This document shows positions 36,146 to 43,406 of a DNA stretch of 64,000 nt, piece after piece. The stretch is taken from contig CAZUGH010000001.1 of assembly GCA_964619785.1 (NCBI GenBank), positions 1 through 64,000 of the forward strand, given 5' to 3'. Under the pieces are notes generated by a model that saw only the letters and a program-made list of their open reading frames with translations, did not search any database and was not told the origin of the DNA. Origin of the DNA: CAZUGH01 sp964619785. GTDB taxonomy: Bacteria > Bacillota > Clostridia > Lachnospirales > Lachnospiraceae. The first letter of the stretch is position 1. Each line of letters starts with the position of its first letter. The position numbers and the translations under genes were made by a program.

Positions 36146-36844
36146 ATGATAGCAGAAAATCTAAAGCAAGTAGAAGACAACATTAATAAAGCATGTCAAA
36201 AGGCTGGTCGTAATCGGTCCGAAGTAACATTGATTGCAGTCAGCAAAACGAAACCTATTTCTATGATGGAAGAGGCAATTACACAAGGTATTCGTGTGTT
36301 TGGCGAGAACAAAGTTCAAGAGATTGTATCAAAAGAGGCTGTTTTAGGCGGCAGCTCCTATGACTGGCATATGATTGGGCATTTACAACGCAATAAAGTA
36401 AAACAACTAGTTGGAAAGACAAAATTAATTCATTCGGTTGACTCAGAACGCTTAGCAAAACAGATTAGTGAGGATTTCGCAAAGCAAGGTGAAACAGCTC
36501 ATGTTTTGATTGAAGTTAATGTTGCAAAAGAAGATACTAAATTTGGTGTTCTTCCAGAAGATGCCGAACAACTCATTCGTAATATTTCCACTTTGCCTAA
36601 TTTGAAAATTGACGGTTTAATGACAATTGCACCTTATGTGGAAGATGCCAATGAGAATCGAATTCATTTTCAAAATTTACGTAAATTACTAGTTGACATA
36701 AATAGCAAAAACATTGATAATATTAATATGAGCGAGCTGTCTATGGGGATGACTGGGGATTATCAAGTTGCCATAGAAGAGGGTGCCACTTATGTAAGAG
36801 TGGGTACAGGAATTTTTGGTGCTCGTCAGTACAATATCCAATGA
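36146..36844 (+). CDS. yggS: YggS/PLP homeostasis protein
   Basis: A 232-residue single-domain alanine-racemase-fold protein that carries PLP. The lysine is in LIAVSKTKP near residue 36; WHMIGHLQRNK and LSMGMTGDYQVAIEEGATYVRVGTGIFG are family signatures. It controls vitamin B6 balance. Upstream of sepF as in Bacillus (ylmE). Confidence 0.97.
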   Translation: MIAENLKQVEDNINKACQKAGRNRSEVTLIAVSKTKPISMMEEAITQGIRVFGENKVQEIVSKEAVLGGSSYDWHMIGHLQRNKVKQLVGKTKLIHSVDSERLAKQISEDFAKQGETAHVLIEVNVAKEDTKFGVLPEDAEQLIRNISTLPNLKIDGLMTIAPYVEDANENRIHFQNLRKLLVDINSKNIDNINMSELSMGMTGDYQVAIEEGATYVRVGTGIFGARQYNIQ

Positions 36845-36860
36845 AGGGATGAGAAATAAT

Positions 36861-37385
36861 ATGGCTAGTAAATTAGACTCATTTTTAAATTTTTTTAAGA
36901 TTGATGATGACATCGAACCAGATGATTATGATGAATTTGGTGATGGATTTTATGAACCTGTCAAACCTAAAGCATCACGCAATCGTAACGTAGAAGTAGA
37001 AGAAACTGATGAGGACGAGGATGATTACGCACCTCGCAAGCCATTTCGTTCATCTAGACCTAAGGTTGTTCCGATGCATTCATCATCTAAGAGGATGGAA
37101 GTTAATATTATTAAACCAAAGTCATTTGAAGATTCACAGGAGATTTGTAACACACTGTTAAGTCAGCGTCCTGTTGTTGTGAATTTAGAAGGCTTTGATC
37201 CAGATGAAGCACAGCGAATCATGGATTTTATTACTGGTTGTGTCTTTGCTATTAATGGTAAGTTTCATCAGATTTCAAAGTACATATTTATCTTTTCACC
37301 AGAGAACGTAGATATTAACGGAGATTCTTTATCTTTTTCAGGTGAGAATTTAGGCTCAGCACCTACTATCAATCGGGAGTTTTAA
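36861..37385 (+). CDS. sepF: Cell division protein SepF
   Basis: A 174-residue protein with the N-terminal membrane-binding helix (ASKLDSFLNFFKI), an acidic/basic linker and the C-terminal SepF domain (IIKPKSFEDSQEICNTLLSQRPVVVNLEG). It links FtsZ filaments to the membrane. Start 36861 fits the amphipathic helix. Its stop overlaps the next start by one base. Confidence 0.96.
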   Translation: MASKLDSFLNFFKIDDDIEPDDYDEFGDGFYEPVKPKASRNRNVEVEETDEDEDDYAPRKPFRSSRPKVVPMHSSSKRMEVNIIKPKSFEDSQEICNTLLSQRPVVVNLEGFDPDEAQRIMDFITGCVFAINGKFHQISKYIFIFSPENVDINGDSLSFSGENLGSAPTINREF

Positions 37386-38137
37386 TGAATACAGATGACA
37401 TGTTGATTAAGCGACTACATGACTTGGCTAATCGTGCTTATGGACGAGGATTTACCGTATTTAGTGATTTTCTCAGTGCAACGGATTTAACCATGTTCTA
37501 CCGAGAACGCAAGAAGTTTGTAGGAGCTAAAAGTTATTGTTTTGGTGGATTCCCGGATGCAGAACGACAGATGATTGCTTTTTCTATGGATGAATATGAA
37601 GATATCATTTTTCCTATAACATGCCTTAGAATTATGCCAGTTCAAAAGAAATTTGCCGGGGAATTGACACATCGCGATTATTTAGGAGCGATTCTGAATT
37701 TAGGAATAGAGAGAACGATGCTGGGGGATATCATGGTAACAGACCAGACTGCCTATCTATTTTGCAAGAATTCAATCGCTTCTTTTATTATGGATAATTG
37801 TTTTCGCATACATCATACTTCCGTAAAGATTGAAGAAGTATCTTGGGATGAAATCGATTATGTGCAACAATATGAAGAGATTACAGGTACGGTATCATCA
37901 CTTCGTATGGATAGTATTCTAGCCGTTTTCTCGCGTTTATCGAGAAGCAAATGCTGTGATCTCATTCATGCAGAAAAAGTTATTAGTAATCAACAATTGA
38001 TATTGAGTCCACATTATACCCCGAAAGACCAAGAGATTATCTCAGTTCGAGGACTTGGTAAATTTATCTATTGTGAAGATGAGACTCATGTCACAAAAAA
38101 AGGAAGATTCTTTATTAAACTATTGAAATATAAATAA
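37385..38137 (+). CDS. ylmH: YlmH, S4-domain RNA-binding protein
   Basis: A 250-residue protein with an N-terminal YlmH-type RNA-binding region (TDLTMFYRERKKFVGAKSYCFGGFPDAER) and an S4 domain near residue 180 (SSLRMDSILAVFSRLSRSKCCDLIHAEKVI). In B. subtilis it acts in ribosome-associated quality control. TAATG overlap with sepF; Rqc2 is encoded at 50547. Confidence 0.93.
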   Translation: MNTDDMLIKRLHDLANRAYGRGFTVFSDFLSATDLTMFYRERKKFVGAKSYCFGGFPDAERQMIAFSMDEYEDIIFPITCLRIMPVQKKFAGELTHRDYLGAILNLGIERTMLGDIMVTDQTAYLFCKNSIASFIMDNCFRIHHTSVKIEEVSWDEIDYVQQYEEITGTVSSLRMDSILAVFSRLSRSKCCDLIHAEKVISNQQLILSPHYTPKDQEIISVRGLGKFIYCEDETHVTKKGRFFIKLLKYK

Positions 38138-38150
38138 GGAGGATTAAGCT

Positions 38151-39062
38151 ATGTTAACACCAGCAGAATTAAAGAAGAAAGAATTACTCGAAAAGAAGAA
38201 ACATCTTTATGACAAAGAGGAGACCGATGCATTACTCCAGGATATTTATGCGAATTACGAAGAGTTATATACAAAGTATGAGGAAATGACACGAAGTGCT
38301 AAAAAGCTAAGTGATGGTGTACAGTATTACAAGTCAATTGAGACTACCCTCCAGAGGGCGTTAGTTCTTGCCGAAAAGACTGCAAAAGAGACAAAGGATG
38401 CTGCAGAAGCTAAGGCTGCTACCATTGAAGCACAGGCAAATGAAAAAGCACGACAGATTGTTGCAGATGCTGAAAAAGAGAATGAACAGCTTAAAGTGAA
38501 ATGCAATCATCTCGTTGATTTGTTTAAGCAATACAAGAGCCAGTTCATTCAGGTTACAAGCAATAATTTGCAACTTTTAAATAGCAAAGAATTTGATATA
38601 AATATTCCTGAATTGGATCAAATGTATAATGAACAAAAACCAGAGACAGAATCAGGTATCAAAAAGCAGCTTGAAAGCACACAGGATTTAGTCGCTGCTA
38701 TATCATCTAATTTGTCAAATCCAAACATAGAACCAGGTATCAAAAAAATTGCTGAGACTGAGATGAATATACAAGCACCTGAACCAATCGTTGAACAAAA
38801 GAATGATGCTGCAGTCGAAGAAGAGGTTCAACCACCAAAAATTCAGTACAATCAAGATGCAGATGTAACGAAAGAAGTGGCTGCTACAGAAGAACTCGAA
38901 GTTGCAGAAGCTCCTAAGAATGAACCCGAGACAATAGAAACTGAAACAGTAGAAGAGAAGCCACAGACATTAGATTCATTATTAAATGATTTAAATATGA
39001 ATGGTAAAAAGCAAGACGATGAAGATCCATTTGAATTTCTAGGATCCTTAGATGATTTTTGA
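38151..39062 (+). CDS. divIVA: DivIVA-family cell division/septum protein
   Basis: A 303-residue protein. The first 60 residues follow the DivIVA pattern (LTPAELKKKELLEKKKHLYDKEE, then DALLQDIYANYEELY), followed by a long coiled coil to about 150 and an acidic low-complexity tail. It binds curved membrane at poles and septa. It follows sepF and ylmH as in Bacillus. The extended C-terminus of about 110 residues is longer than in Bacillus. Confidence 0.88.
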   Translation: MLTPAELKKKELLEKKKHLYDKEETDALLQDIYANYEELYTKYEEMTRSAKKLSDGVQYYKSIETTLQRALVLAEKTAKETKDAAEAKAATIEAQANEKARQIVADAEKENEQLKVKCNHLVDLFKQYKSQFIQVTSNNLQLLNSKEFDINIPELDQMYNEQKPETESGIKKQLESTQDLVAAISSNLSNPNIEPGIKKIAETEMNIQAPEPIVEQKNDAAVEEEVQPPKIQYNQDADVTKEVAATEELEVAEAPKNEPETIETETVEEKPQTLDSLLNDLNMNGKKQDDEDPFEFLGSLDDF

Positions 39063-39079
39063 TTGAGTAGGAGAATATA

Positions 39080-40177
39080 ATGATAACAATTCATAAAGAC
39101 AACAAACCAATCTATCAAATTTCTTTTCATCAGGATTTTTCCCAACTAGGAAAGGTTCTTGATGAATTGCATACTGCAAATCATAAGATCTGTATTGTAA
39201 CAGATTCTACAGTGGGACAATACTATGCTGGTGAAGTGCTTGATATTGCAAAGGACTATTGTTATCAGGTAGAGACATTTACATTCCCAGCAGGTGAAGC
39301 CAATAAGAATTTAGATGTTGTGAATATGCTGTATGAAAAATTGATTCAGGACAAATTTGATCGTAGTGATTTATTAATTGCTTTAGGTGGCGGTGTTGTT
39401 GGTGATTTGACCGGCTATACAGCAGCAACTTATCTTCGTGGCATTCGATTTATTCAGATTCCAACCTCTTTATTAGCTATGGTTGATAGTAGTATTGGTG
39501 GTAAAACCGGCGTTGACTATAAAAGCTATAAGAACATGGTAGGTGCTTTTTATCAACCAAAAGCTGTATATATGAATTTCTCATTGCTTAAGACATTGAA
39601 TGAACAACAATTTTTCTCTGGATTTGGCGAAATCATTAAGCACGGCTTAATTCAAGATGAATCCTATTATCAAATGATGCTTCAAACATCTGCACAAGAT
39701 ATAAGAACAAATACCGAACTAATTGCACGTATTGTTGAAAGAAGTTGCGAAATCAAACAATCTGTTGTAGAAATAGATCCCGAAGAGAAAGGAATTAGAG
39801 CCATACTCAATTTCGGACATACAATCGGACATGCCATTGAAAAAAAGCTGAGCTCTACATTTTTACATGGTGAATGTGTTGCAATCGGTATGGTTGCTTC
39901 TGGTTATCTTTCTATGAAATGTGGATACTTAAGCCAATCTGACTTGGATGCATTGATTACTTGTCTCAAAAGTTATCAATTACCTACTGATGTAAAATCA
40001 TATCATTTAGATGCAAACGAGATTTATAATATCACACTCAATGATAAAAAAATGGTCGGTAACACAATCAAATTCATTTTACTTAAATCACTTGGTGAAG
40101 CTTACATTGAAACATCTCTAAATAAAGAAACAATTTTAGAAGGAATTCGATACGTAGTAGGAGAGTGCGATGACTAA
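39080..40177 (+). CDS. aroB: 3-dehydroquinate synthase
   Basis: A 365-residue NAD- and zinc-dependent enzyme of the shikimate pathway. ALGGGVVGDLTGYTAATYLRGIRFIQIPTSLLAMVDSSIGGKTGVD is typical, with NFGHTIGHAIE carrying zinc ligands. No other aro genes are near. It overlaps lspA by 8 bases. Confidence 0.98.
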   Translation: MITIHKDNKPIYQISFHQDFSQLGKVLDELHTANHKICIVTDSTVGQYYAGEVLDIAKDYCYQVETFTFPAGEANKNLDVVNMLYEKLIQDKFDRSDLLIALGGGVVGDLTGYTAATYLRGIRFIQIPTSLLAMVDSSIGGKTGVDYKSYKNMVGAFYQPKAVYMNFSLLKTLNEQQFFSGFGEIIKHGLIQDESYYQMMLQTSAQDIRTNTELIARIVERSCEIKQSVVEIDPEEKGIRAILNFGHTIGHAIEKKLSSTFLHGECVAIGMVASGYLSMKCGYLSQSDLDALITCLKSYQLPTDVKSYHLDANEIYNITLNDKKMVGNTIKFILLKSLGEAYIETSLNKETILEGIRYVVGECDD

Positions 40178-40664
40178 AAAGAAGCAAGGAATTATATATA
40201 GCTTACTATTTATTGTATTGGTCGTACTAGATCAATTATCAAAATGGGGTGCCACCTTATCACTTAAAAATGGTTCTGACAAGGTATTAATACCAAATAT
40301 ACTACGATTACATTACTTAGAGAATAAAGGTGCTGCATGGGGCATGTTACAAGGTCATACATGGTTATTTACACTAATTACTGTGATTGTATTTGCTTTA
40401 TTGATTTTCTTCTTTCTAAAGCTTCCCACGAAACGACGTTTTGTTCCCTTATGCATATCATTAACGATACTAGCATCTGGCGCAATCGGTAATTTTATCG
40501 ATCGCATTATGAACCAATATGTAATCGATTTTATTTATTTTGAGATTATTGATTTCCCTATTTTTAATGTTGCAGATATCTATGTATCTGTATCTGCATT
40601 CTTGTTATTGTTTTTATTATTATTTTTCTATAAGGAAGAGGAGTTAAATTGGAAGAAAAAATAG
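40170..40664 (+). CDS. lspA: Lipoprotein signal peptidase II
   Basis: A 164-residue protein with four hydrophobic segments. The two catalytic aspartates are in GNFIDR (Asp111) and FNVADIY (Asp136). It cuts the signal peptide of lipoproteins. The aroB-lspA-rluD genes overlap and form one unit. Confidence 0.96.
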   Translation: MTKKKQGIIYSLLFIVLVVLDQLSKWGATLSLKNGSDKVLIPNILRLHYLENKGAAWGMLQGHTWLFTLITVIVFALLIFFFLKLPTKRRFVPLCISLTILASGAIGNFIDRIMNQYVIDFIYFEIIDFPIFNVADIYVSVSAFLLLFLLLFFYKEEELNWKKK

Positions 40665-41575
40665 ATTATATAGTGGATGTAGATTCCATTCGAATCGATC
40701 AATTCATAGCAAGTAAGAACGAACAATTATCTAGATCTTATATTCAAAAGCTCATAAAACAAGGTCAGGTGTCTGTAGATAACACTATCTGTAGTAAACC
40801 TGGCTTTGTTGTCTGTAATGGTGCCAATATAACACTTTCAATACCAGTTCTAAAGGAAGTGGCTATTGAACCAGAAGACATGAATTTAGATATTATCTAC
40901 GAAGACAAGGACATTATTATTATTAATAAACCAAAAGGCATGGTAGTACATCCAGCACCAGGACATTATTCACATACACTAGTTAATGGACTTTTATATC
41001 ATTGTGGTAATGAATTATCTGGAATTAATGGAGAATTTCGTCAGGGTATTGTTCATCGTATTGATAAAGATACAACAGGAGTTATTGTTGCATGTAAAAA
41101 TGATGTTGCTCATCGTTCCCTATCTGAACAACTCGCGGTACATTCAATTCAAAGAAAATATCATGCTATTGTATATAATAATTTTATGCAGGATACCGGG
41201 ACAATTGAGGGGCCTATCGGTCGTCATCCTGTTGATCGCAAACGTATGGCGATTAATCACAAAAATGGAAGAGAAGCAGTTACTCATTATACTGTATTAG
41301 ATCATTTAAATGGAACTTATAATTATGTAGAATGTACATTAGAAACTGGTCGAACTCACCAGATACGTGTCCATATGTCAAGCATTAATCATCCATTATT
41401 AGGTGATGACGTATACGGTCCACAAAAAAACAATCTAAATGTAAATCTTCAGGGGCAGACGCTTCATGCCAAGACATTAGGATTCATTCATCCCACTACA
41501 CATAAGTATGTTGAATTTGAAGCCCCATTACCTGATTATTTTCAGAAATTACTTGTAAAAATCAACGGTAAATAA
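40649..41575 (+). CDS. rluD: RluD-family 23S rRNA pseudouridine synthase
   Basis: A 308-residue enzyme. S4 domain at residues 10-75, catalytic motif HRIDKDTTGV with its Asp, and RTHQIRVHMSSINHPLLGDDVYG. It converts uridines of helix 69 or similar. The start is TTG 40649 with GAGGAG upstream, inside the end of lspA (16-base overlap). Confidence 0.95.
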   Translation: MEEKIDYIVDVDSIRIDQFIASKNEQLSRSYIQKLIKQGQVSVDNTICSKPGFVVCNGANITLSIPVLKEVAIEPEDMNLDIIYEDKDIIIINKPKGMVVHPAPGHYSHTLVNGLLYHCGNELSGINGEFRQGIVHRIDKDTTGVIVACKNDVAHRSLSEQLAVHSIQRKYHAIVYNNFMQDTGTIEGPIGRHPVDRKRMAINHKNGREAVTHYTVLDHLNGTYNYVECTLETGRTHQIRVHMSSINHPLLGDDVYGPQKNNLNVNLQGQTLHAKTLGFIHPTTHKYVEFEAPLPDYFQKLLVKINGK

Positions 41576-41597
41576 TGGCGAAATTTCGCAAAATATC

Positions 41598-41626
41598 TTG
41601 ACTTTTTATTTCTATTGTCGTAGAAT
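41598..41626 (+). promoter_or_regulatory. Promoter of the BlaI-like repressor gene
   Basis: TTGACT at 41598-41603 and TAGAAT at 41621-41626, 17-base spacer. Confidence 0.75.
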
Positions 41627-41640
41627 ATAGTTACTTAGCC

Positions 41641-41658
41641 TCTCTACGATAGTAGAGA
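41641..41658. promoter_or_regulatory. Perfect 18-base inverted repeat, candidate operator
   Basis: TCTCTACGATAGTAGAGA lies 8-25 bases after the predicted start of transcription. Two 7-base arms around GATA. It is a plausible binding site for the repressor encoded below. Confidence 0.6.
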
Positions 41659-41720
41659 ATCGAACCAGATTTGTAGAATAGTGTTTCGACAAGAGTAGAA
41701 CAACTATATATTGGGGTATA

Positions 41721-41730
41721 TACATATGTA
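41721..41730. promoter_or_regulatory. TACATATGTA palindrome, candidate BlaI/MecI-type operator
   Basis: TACATATGTA resembles the TACA-N2-TGTA core of BlaI/MecI operators. It lies just before the GAAGGAG ribosome site. Confidence 0.5.
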
Positions 41731-41751
41731 CTGAAGGAGTGACCGTTTGTT

Positions 41752-42123
41752 ATGGGATTACAGAAGAAAGAGATACGTCTCCACGAGGGTGAATTAAATG
41801 TTATGGAATTATTATGGTCTAACAAAGTCCTCGCTGCAAAAGATATTGCCAAAATCATCAAGGAATATATTGGCTGGGAAAAGAATACTACATATACTGT
41901 AATCAAGCGTTTGATTGATAAGGGTGCAATTGTTCGTGAAGATCCAGGATTCTTATGTAAGGCATCCATTACTAAGAAGGAAGTTCAAACGATTGAAACA
42001 GACGCATTGTTGTTAAAAGTATTTAATGGTTCATTATCTTGTTTCATTAGAGAATACTTAAACAATCATAGTTTTACAGCAGATGAAATTGAATTACTAA
42101 AAAAAATAATTGAGACAAATTAA
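41752..42123 (+). CDS. BlaI/MecI/CopY-family transcriptional repressor (orphan)
   Basis: A 123-residue winged-helix repressor: LHEGELNVMELLWSNKVLAAKDIAKII, then NTTYTVIKRLIDKGAIVRE, the recognition helix and wing. The C-terminal part is the dimer helix region. In known systems the gene is paired with a membrane protease (BlaR1/MecR1, family M56) or regulates a copper pump. Here no such gene is within reach, only a terminator and a recombinase. Probably it represses itself through the two palindromes above. GAAGGAG lies 12 bases before the ATG, a long spacing. Confidence 0.85.
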   Translation: MGLQKKEIRLHEGELNVMELLWSNKVLAAKDIAKIIKEYIGWEKNTTYTVIKRLIDKGAIVREDPGFLCKASITKKEVQTIETDALLLKVFNGSLSCFIREYLNNHSFTADEIELLKKIIETN

Positions 42124-42124
42124 G

Positions 42125-42185
42125 AATTCCCCCCGTATGAATTGATTATTACATATCAAATCATAGAGAGGGGAGTTTCTTTTTC
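42125..42185 (+). terminator. Long-stem rho-independent terminator
   Basis: An interrupted stem of about 22 base pairs joins the arm beginning AATTCCCCCC (42125) to the arm ending AGAGGGGAGTT (near 42177), followed by TTCTTTTTCT. It ends the repressor gene. Confidence 0.75.
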
Positions 42186-42190
42186 TAGAT

Positions 42191-42230
42191 ACATCTATTG
42201 GACAAACCCCAGTTTATCACAAATAGATGT
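42191..42230. repeat. Inverted repeat ACATCTATT / AATAGATGT before the recombinase promoter
   Basis: Nine-base perfect arms at 42191-42199 and 42222-42230, 22-base spacer. The right arm touches the -35 of the next gene. Confidence 0.55.
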
Positions 42231-42259
42231 TGCAAAACAACGCTAATACGTGTTATAAT
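42230..42259 (+). promoter_or_regulatory. Promoter of the Xer-type recombinase gene
   Basis: TTGCAA at 42230-42235 and TATAAT at 42254-42259, 18-base spacer. Confidence 0.65.
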
Positions 42260-42289
42260 ATACTTAACCTACAAGGAGGTCTAAATCCG

Positions 42290-43348
42290 ATGGAAAAACG
42301 AATTACATATCATGAAAAGATTTCGGATCATTACATTGATCGTTATAATGCTCTTACTAAGATTCTTCCTCGTTTTACACAAAATTTTTTCACTGGTATT
42401 GAGTCACGAACATCTGCTAAGACCAGATTGTCTTATGCCTATGATTTAAAAGTATTCTTTTCATTTATTAAGAATAATAATCCACTATATCGTAATACTG
42501 AGATACATGACTTTACCTACGAGGATTTAGAACGTATCACTGCAGATGATATCGAAGAATACCTTCAGTATCTCAAAAAATACACCGATGAGGATGGCAA
42601 TGTATATCGTAATTCTGAGCAGGGATTGCATCGTAAATTAGCTTCTTTAAGAAGTTTTTATGGATATTTTTATCGTAAAGAAAAAATCAAATCAAATCCA
42701 GCACTTATCGTAGATATGCCAAAACTTCACAAAAAGGAAATTGTTCGATTAGATGCTGATGAAGTAGCCGATTTACTTGATTTGGTAGAAAATGGTCCCG
42801 CTAATTTGTCTCCACAAAAACAACGATATTTTGAGAAAAATAAAGTTCGCAATTTGGCTATATTTACTTTGTTATTAGGTACAGGAATTCGAATATCTGA
42901 ATGCGTAGGACTTGATATTGAAGATGTTGATTATAAAAACGATCGAATACGTATCATACGTAAAGGTGGTAAAGAGGACTTTGTATACTTTGGTAACGAA
43001 GTTGAAGAGGCACTCTCCCACTATACAGAGGAACGTGTTAAGATTACTGCAAAAGCAGGCCATGAACATGCATTATTCTTATCTTCTCAGAAACGTAGGC
43101 TTTGTGTACAATCCATTGAAAACCTCGTTGAAGATTATGCAAAACAAATTACAACAGTAAAACATATCACACCTCATAAGCTTCGTAGTACATATGGTAC
43201 AGCCTTATATCAGCAAACAGACGATATCTATTTAGTTGCTGAAGTACTTGGCCATAGCGATGTAAACACAACAAAAAAGCATTATGCTGCACTCGGTGAC
43301 GAGAAAAAGCGTTCTGCCGCAAATAAAGTGTCTTTAAGAAAAGACTAA
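42290..43348 (+). CDS. Tyrosine recombinase of the XerC/XerD type
   Basis: A 352-residue integrase. N-terminal SAM-like DNA-binding domain (SAKTRLSYAYDLKVFFSFIKNNN). Catalytic residues: Arg in GTGIRISE, Lys in RKGGKEDFV, the HKLRSTYGT box (His-x-x-Arg), the second His in LGHSDVNTT and Tyr in KKHYA. AAGGAGGT lies 9 bases before ATG 42290. The size and full motif set fit chromosome dimer resolution (XerC/D) or a lone RitA/Xer relative; no attachment site or other element genes are nearby. Confidence 0.9.
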   Translation: MEKRITYHEKISDHYIDRYNALTKILPRFTQNFFTGIESRTSAKTRLSYAYDLKVFFSFIKNNNPLYRNTEIHDFTYEDLERITADDIEEYLQYLKKYTDEDGNVYRNSEQGLHRKLASLRSFYGYFYRKEKIKSNPALIVDMPKLHKKEIVRLDADEVADLLDLVENGPANLSPQKQRYFEKNKVRNLAIFTLLLGTGIRISECVGLDIEDVDYKNDRIRIIRKGGKEDFVYFGNEVEEALSHYTEERVKITAKAGHEHALFLSSQKRRLCVQSIENLVEDYAKQITTVKHITPHKLRSTYGTALYQQTDDIYLVAEVLGHSDVNTTKKHYAALGDEKKRSAANKVSLRKD

Positions 43349-43375
43349 GGTCTCAGAGAGAGACCTTAGTCTTTT
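43342..43375 (+). terminator. Rho-independent terminator of the recombinase gene
   Basis: AGACTAAGGTCTC and GAGACCTTAGTCT, a perfect 13-base stem with a 5-base loop, then TTTT. It overlaps the last codons. Confidence 0.9.
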
Positions 43376-43404
43376 AAATAAGACCTCATGCAGAGGCCTT
43401 ATTT
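43376..43404 (-). terminator. Terminator of the amidase gene
   Basis: AAATAAGACCTC and GAGGCCTTATTT pair (one wobble) around ATGCA; on the minus strand the T tail lies in AAATA, weakly, and on the plus strand it is followed by T. It sits between convergent genes. Confidence 0.65.
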
Positions 43405-43406
43405 TT

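Noticed and set aside
42290..43348. The recombinase considered as a sign of a prophage or integrative element
   Set aside because: No phage, conjugation or attachment features around it; neighbours are housekeeping genes.
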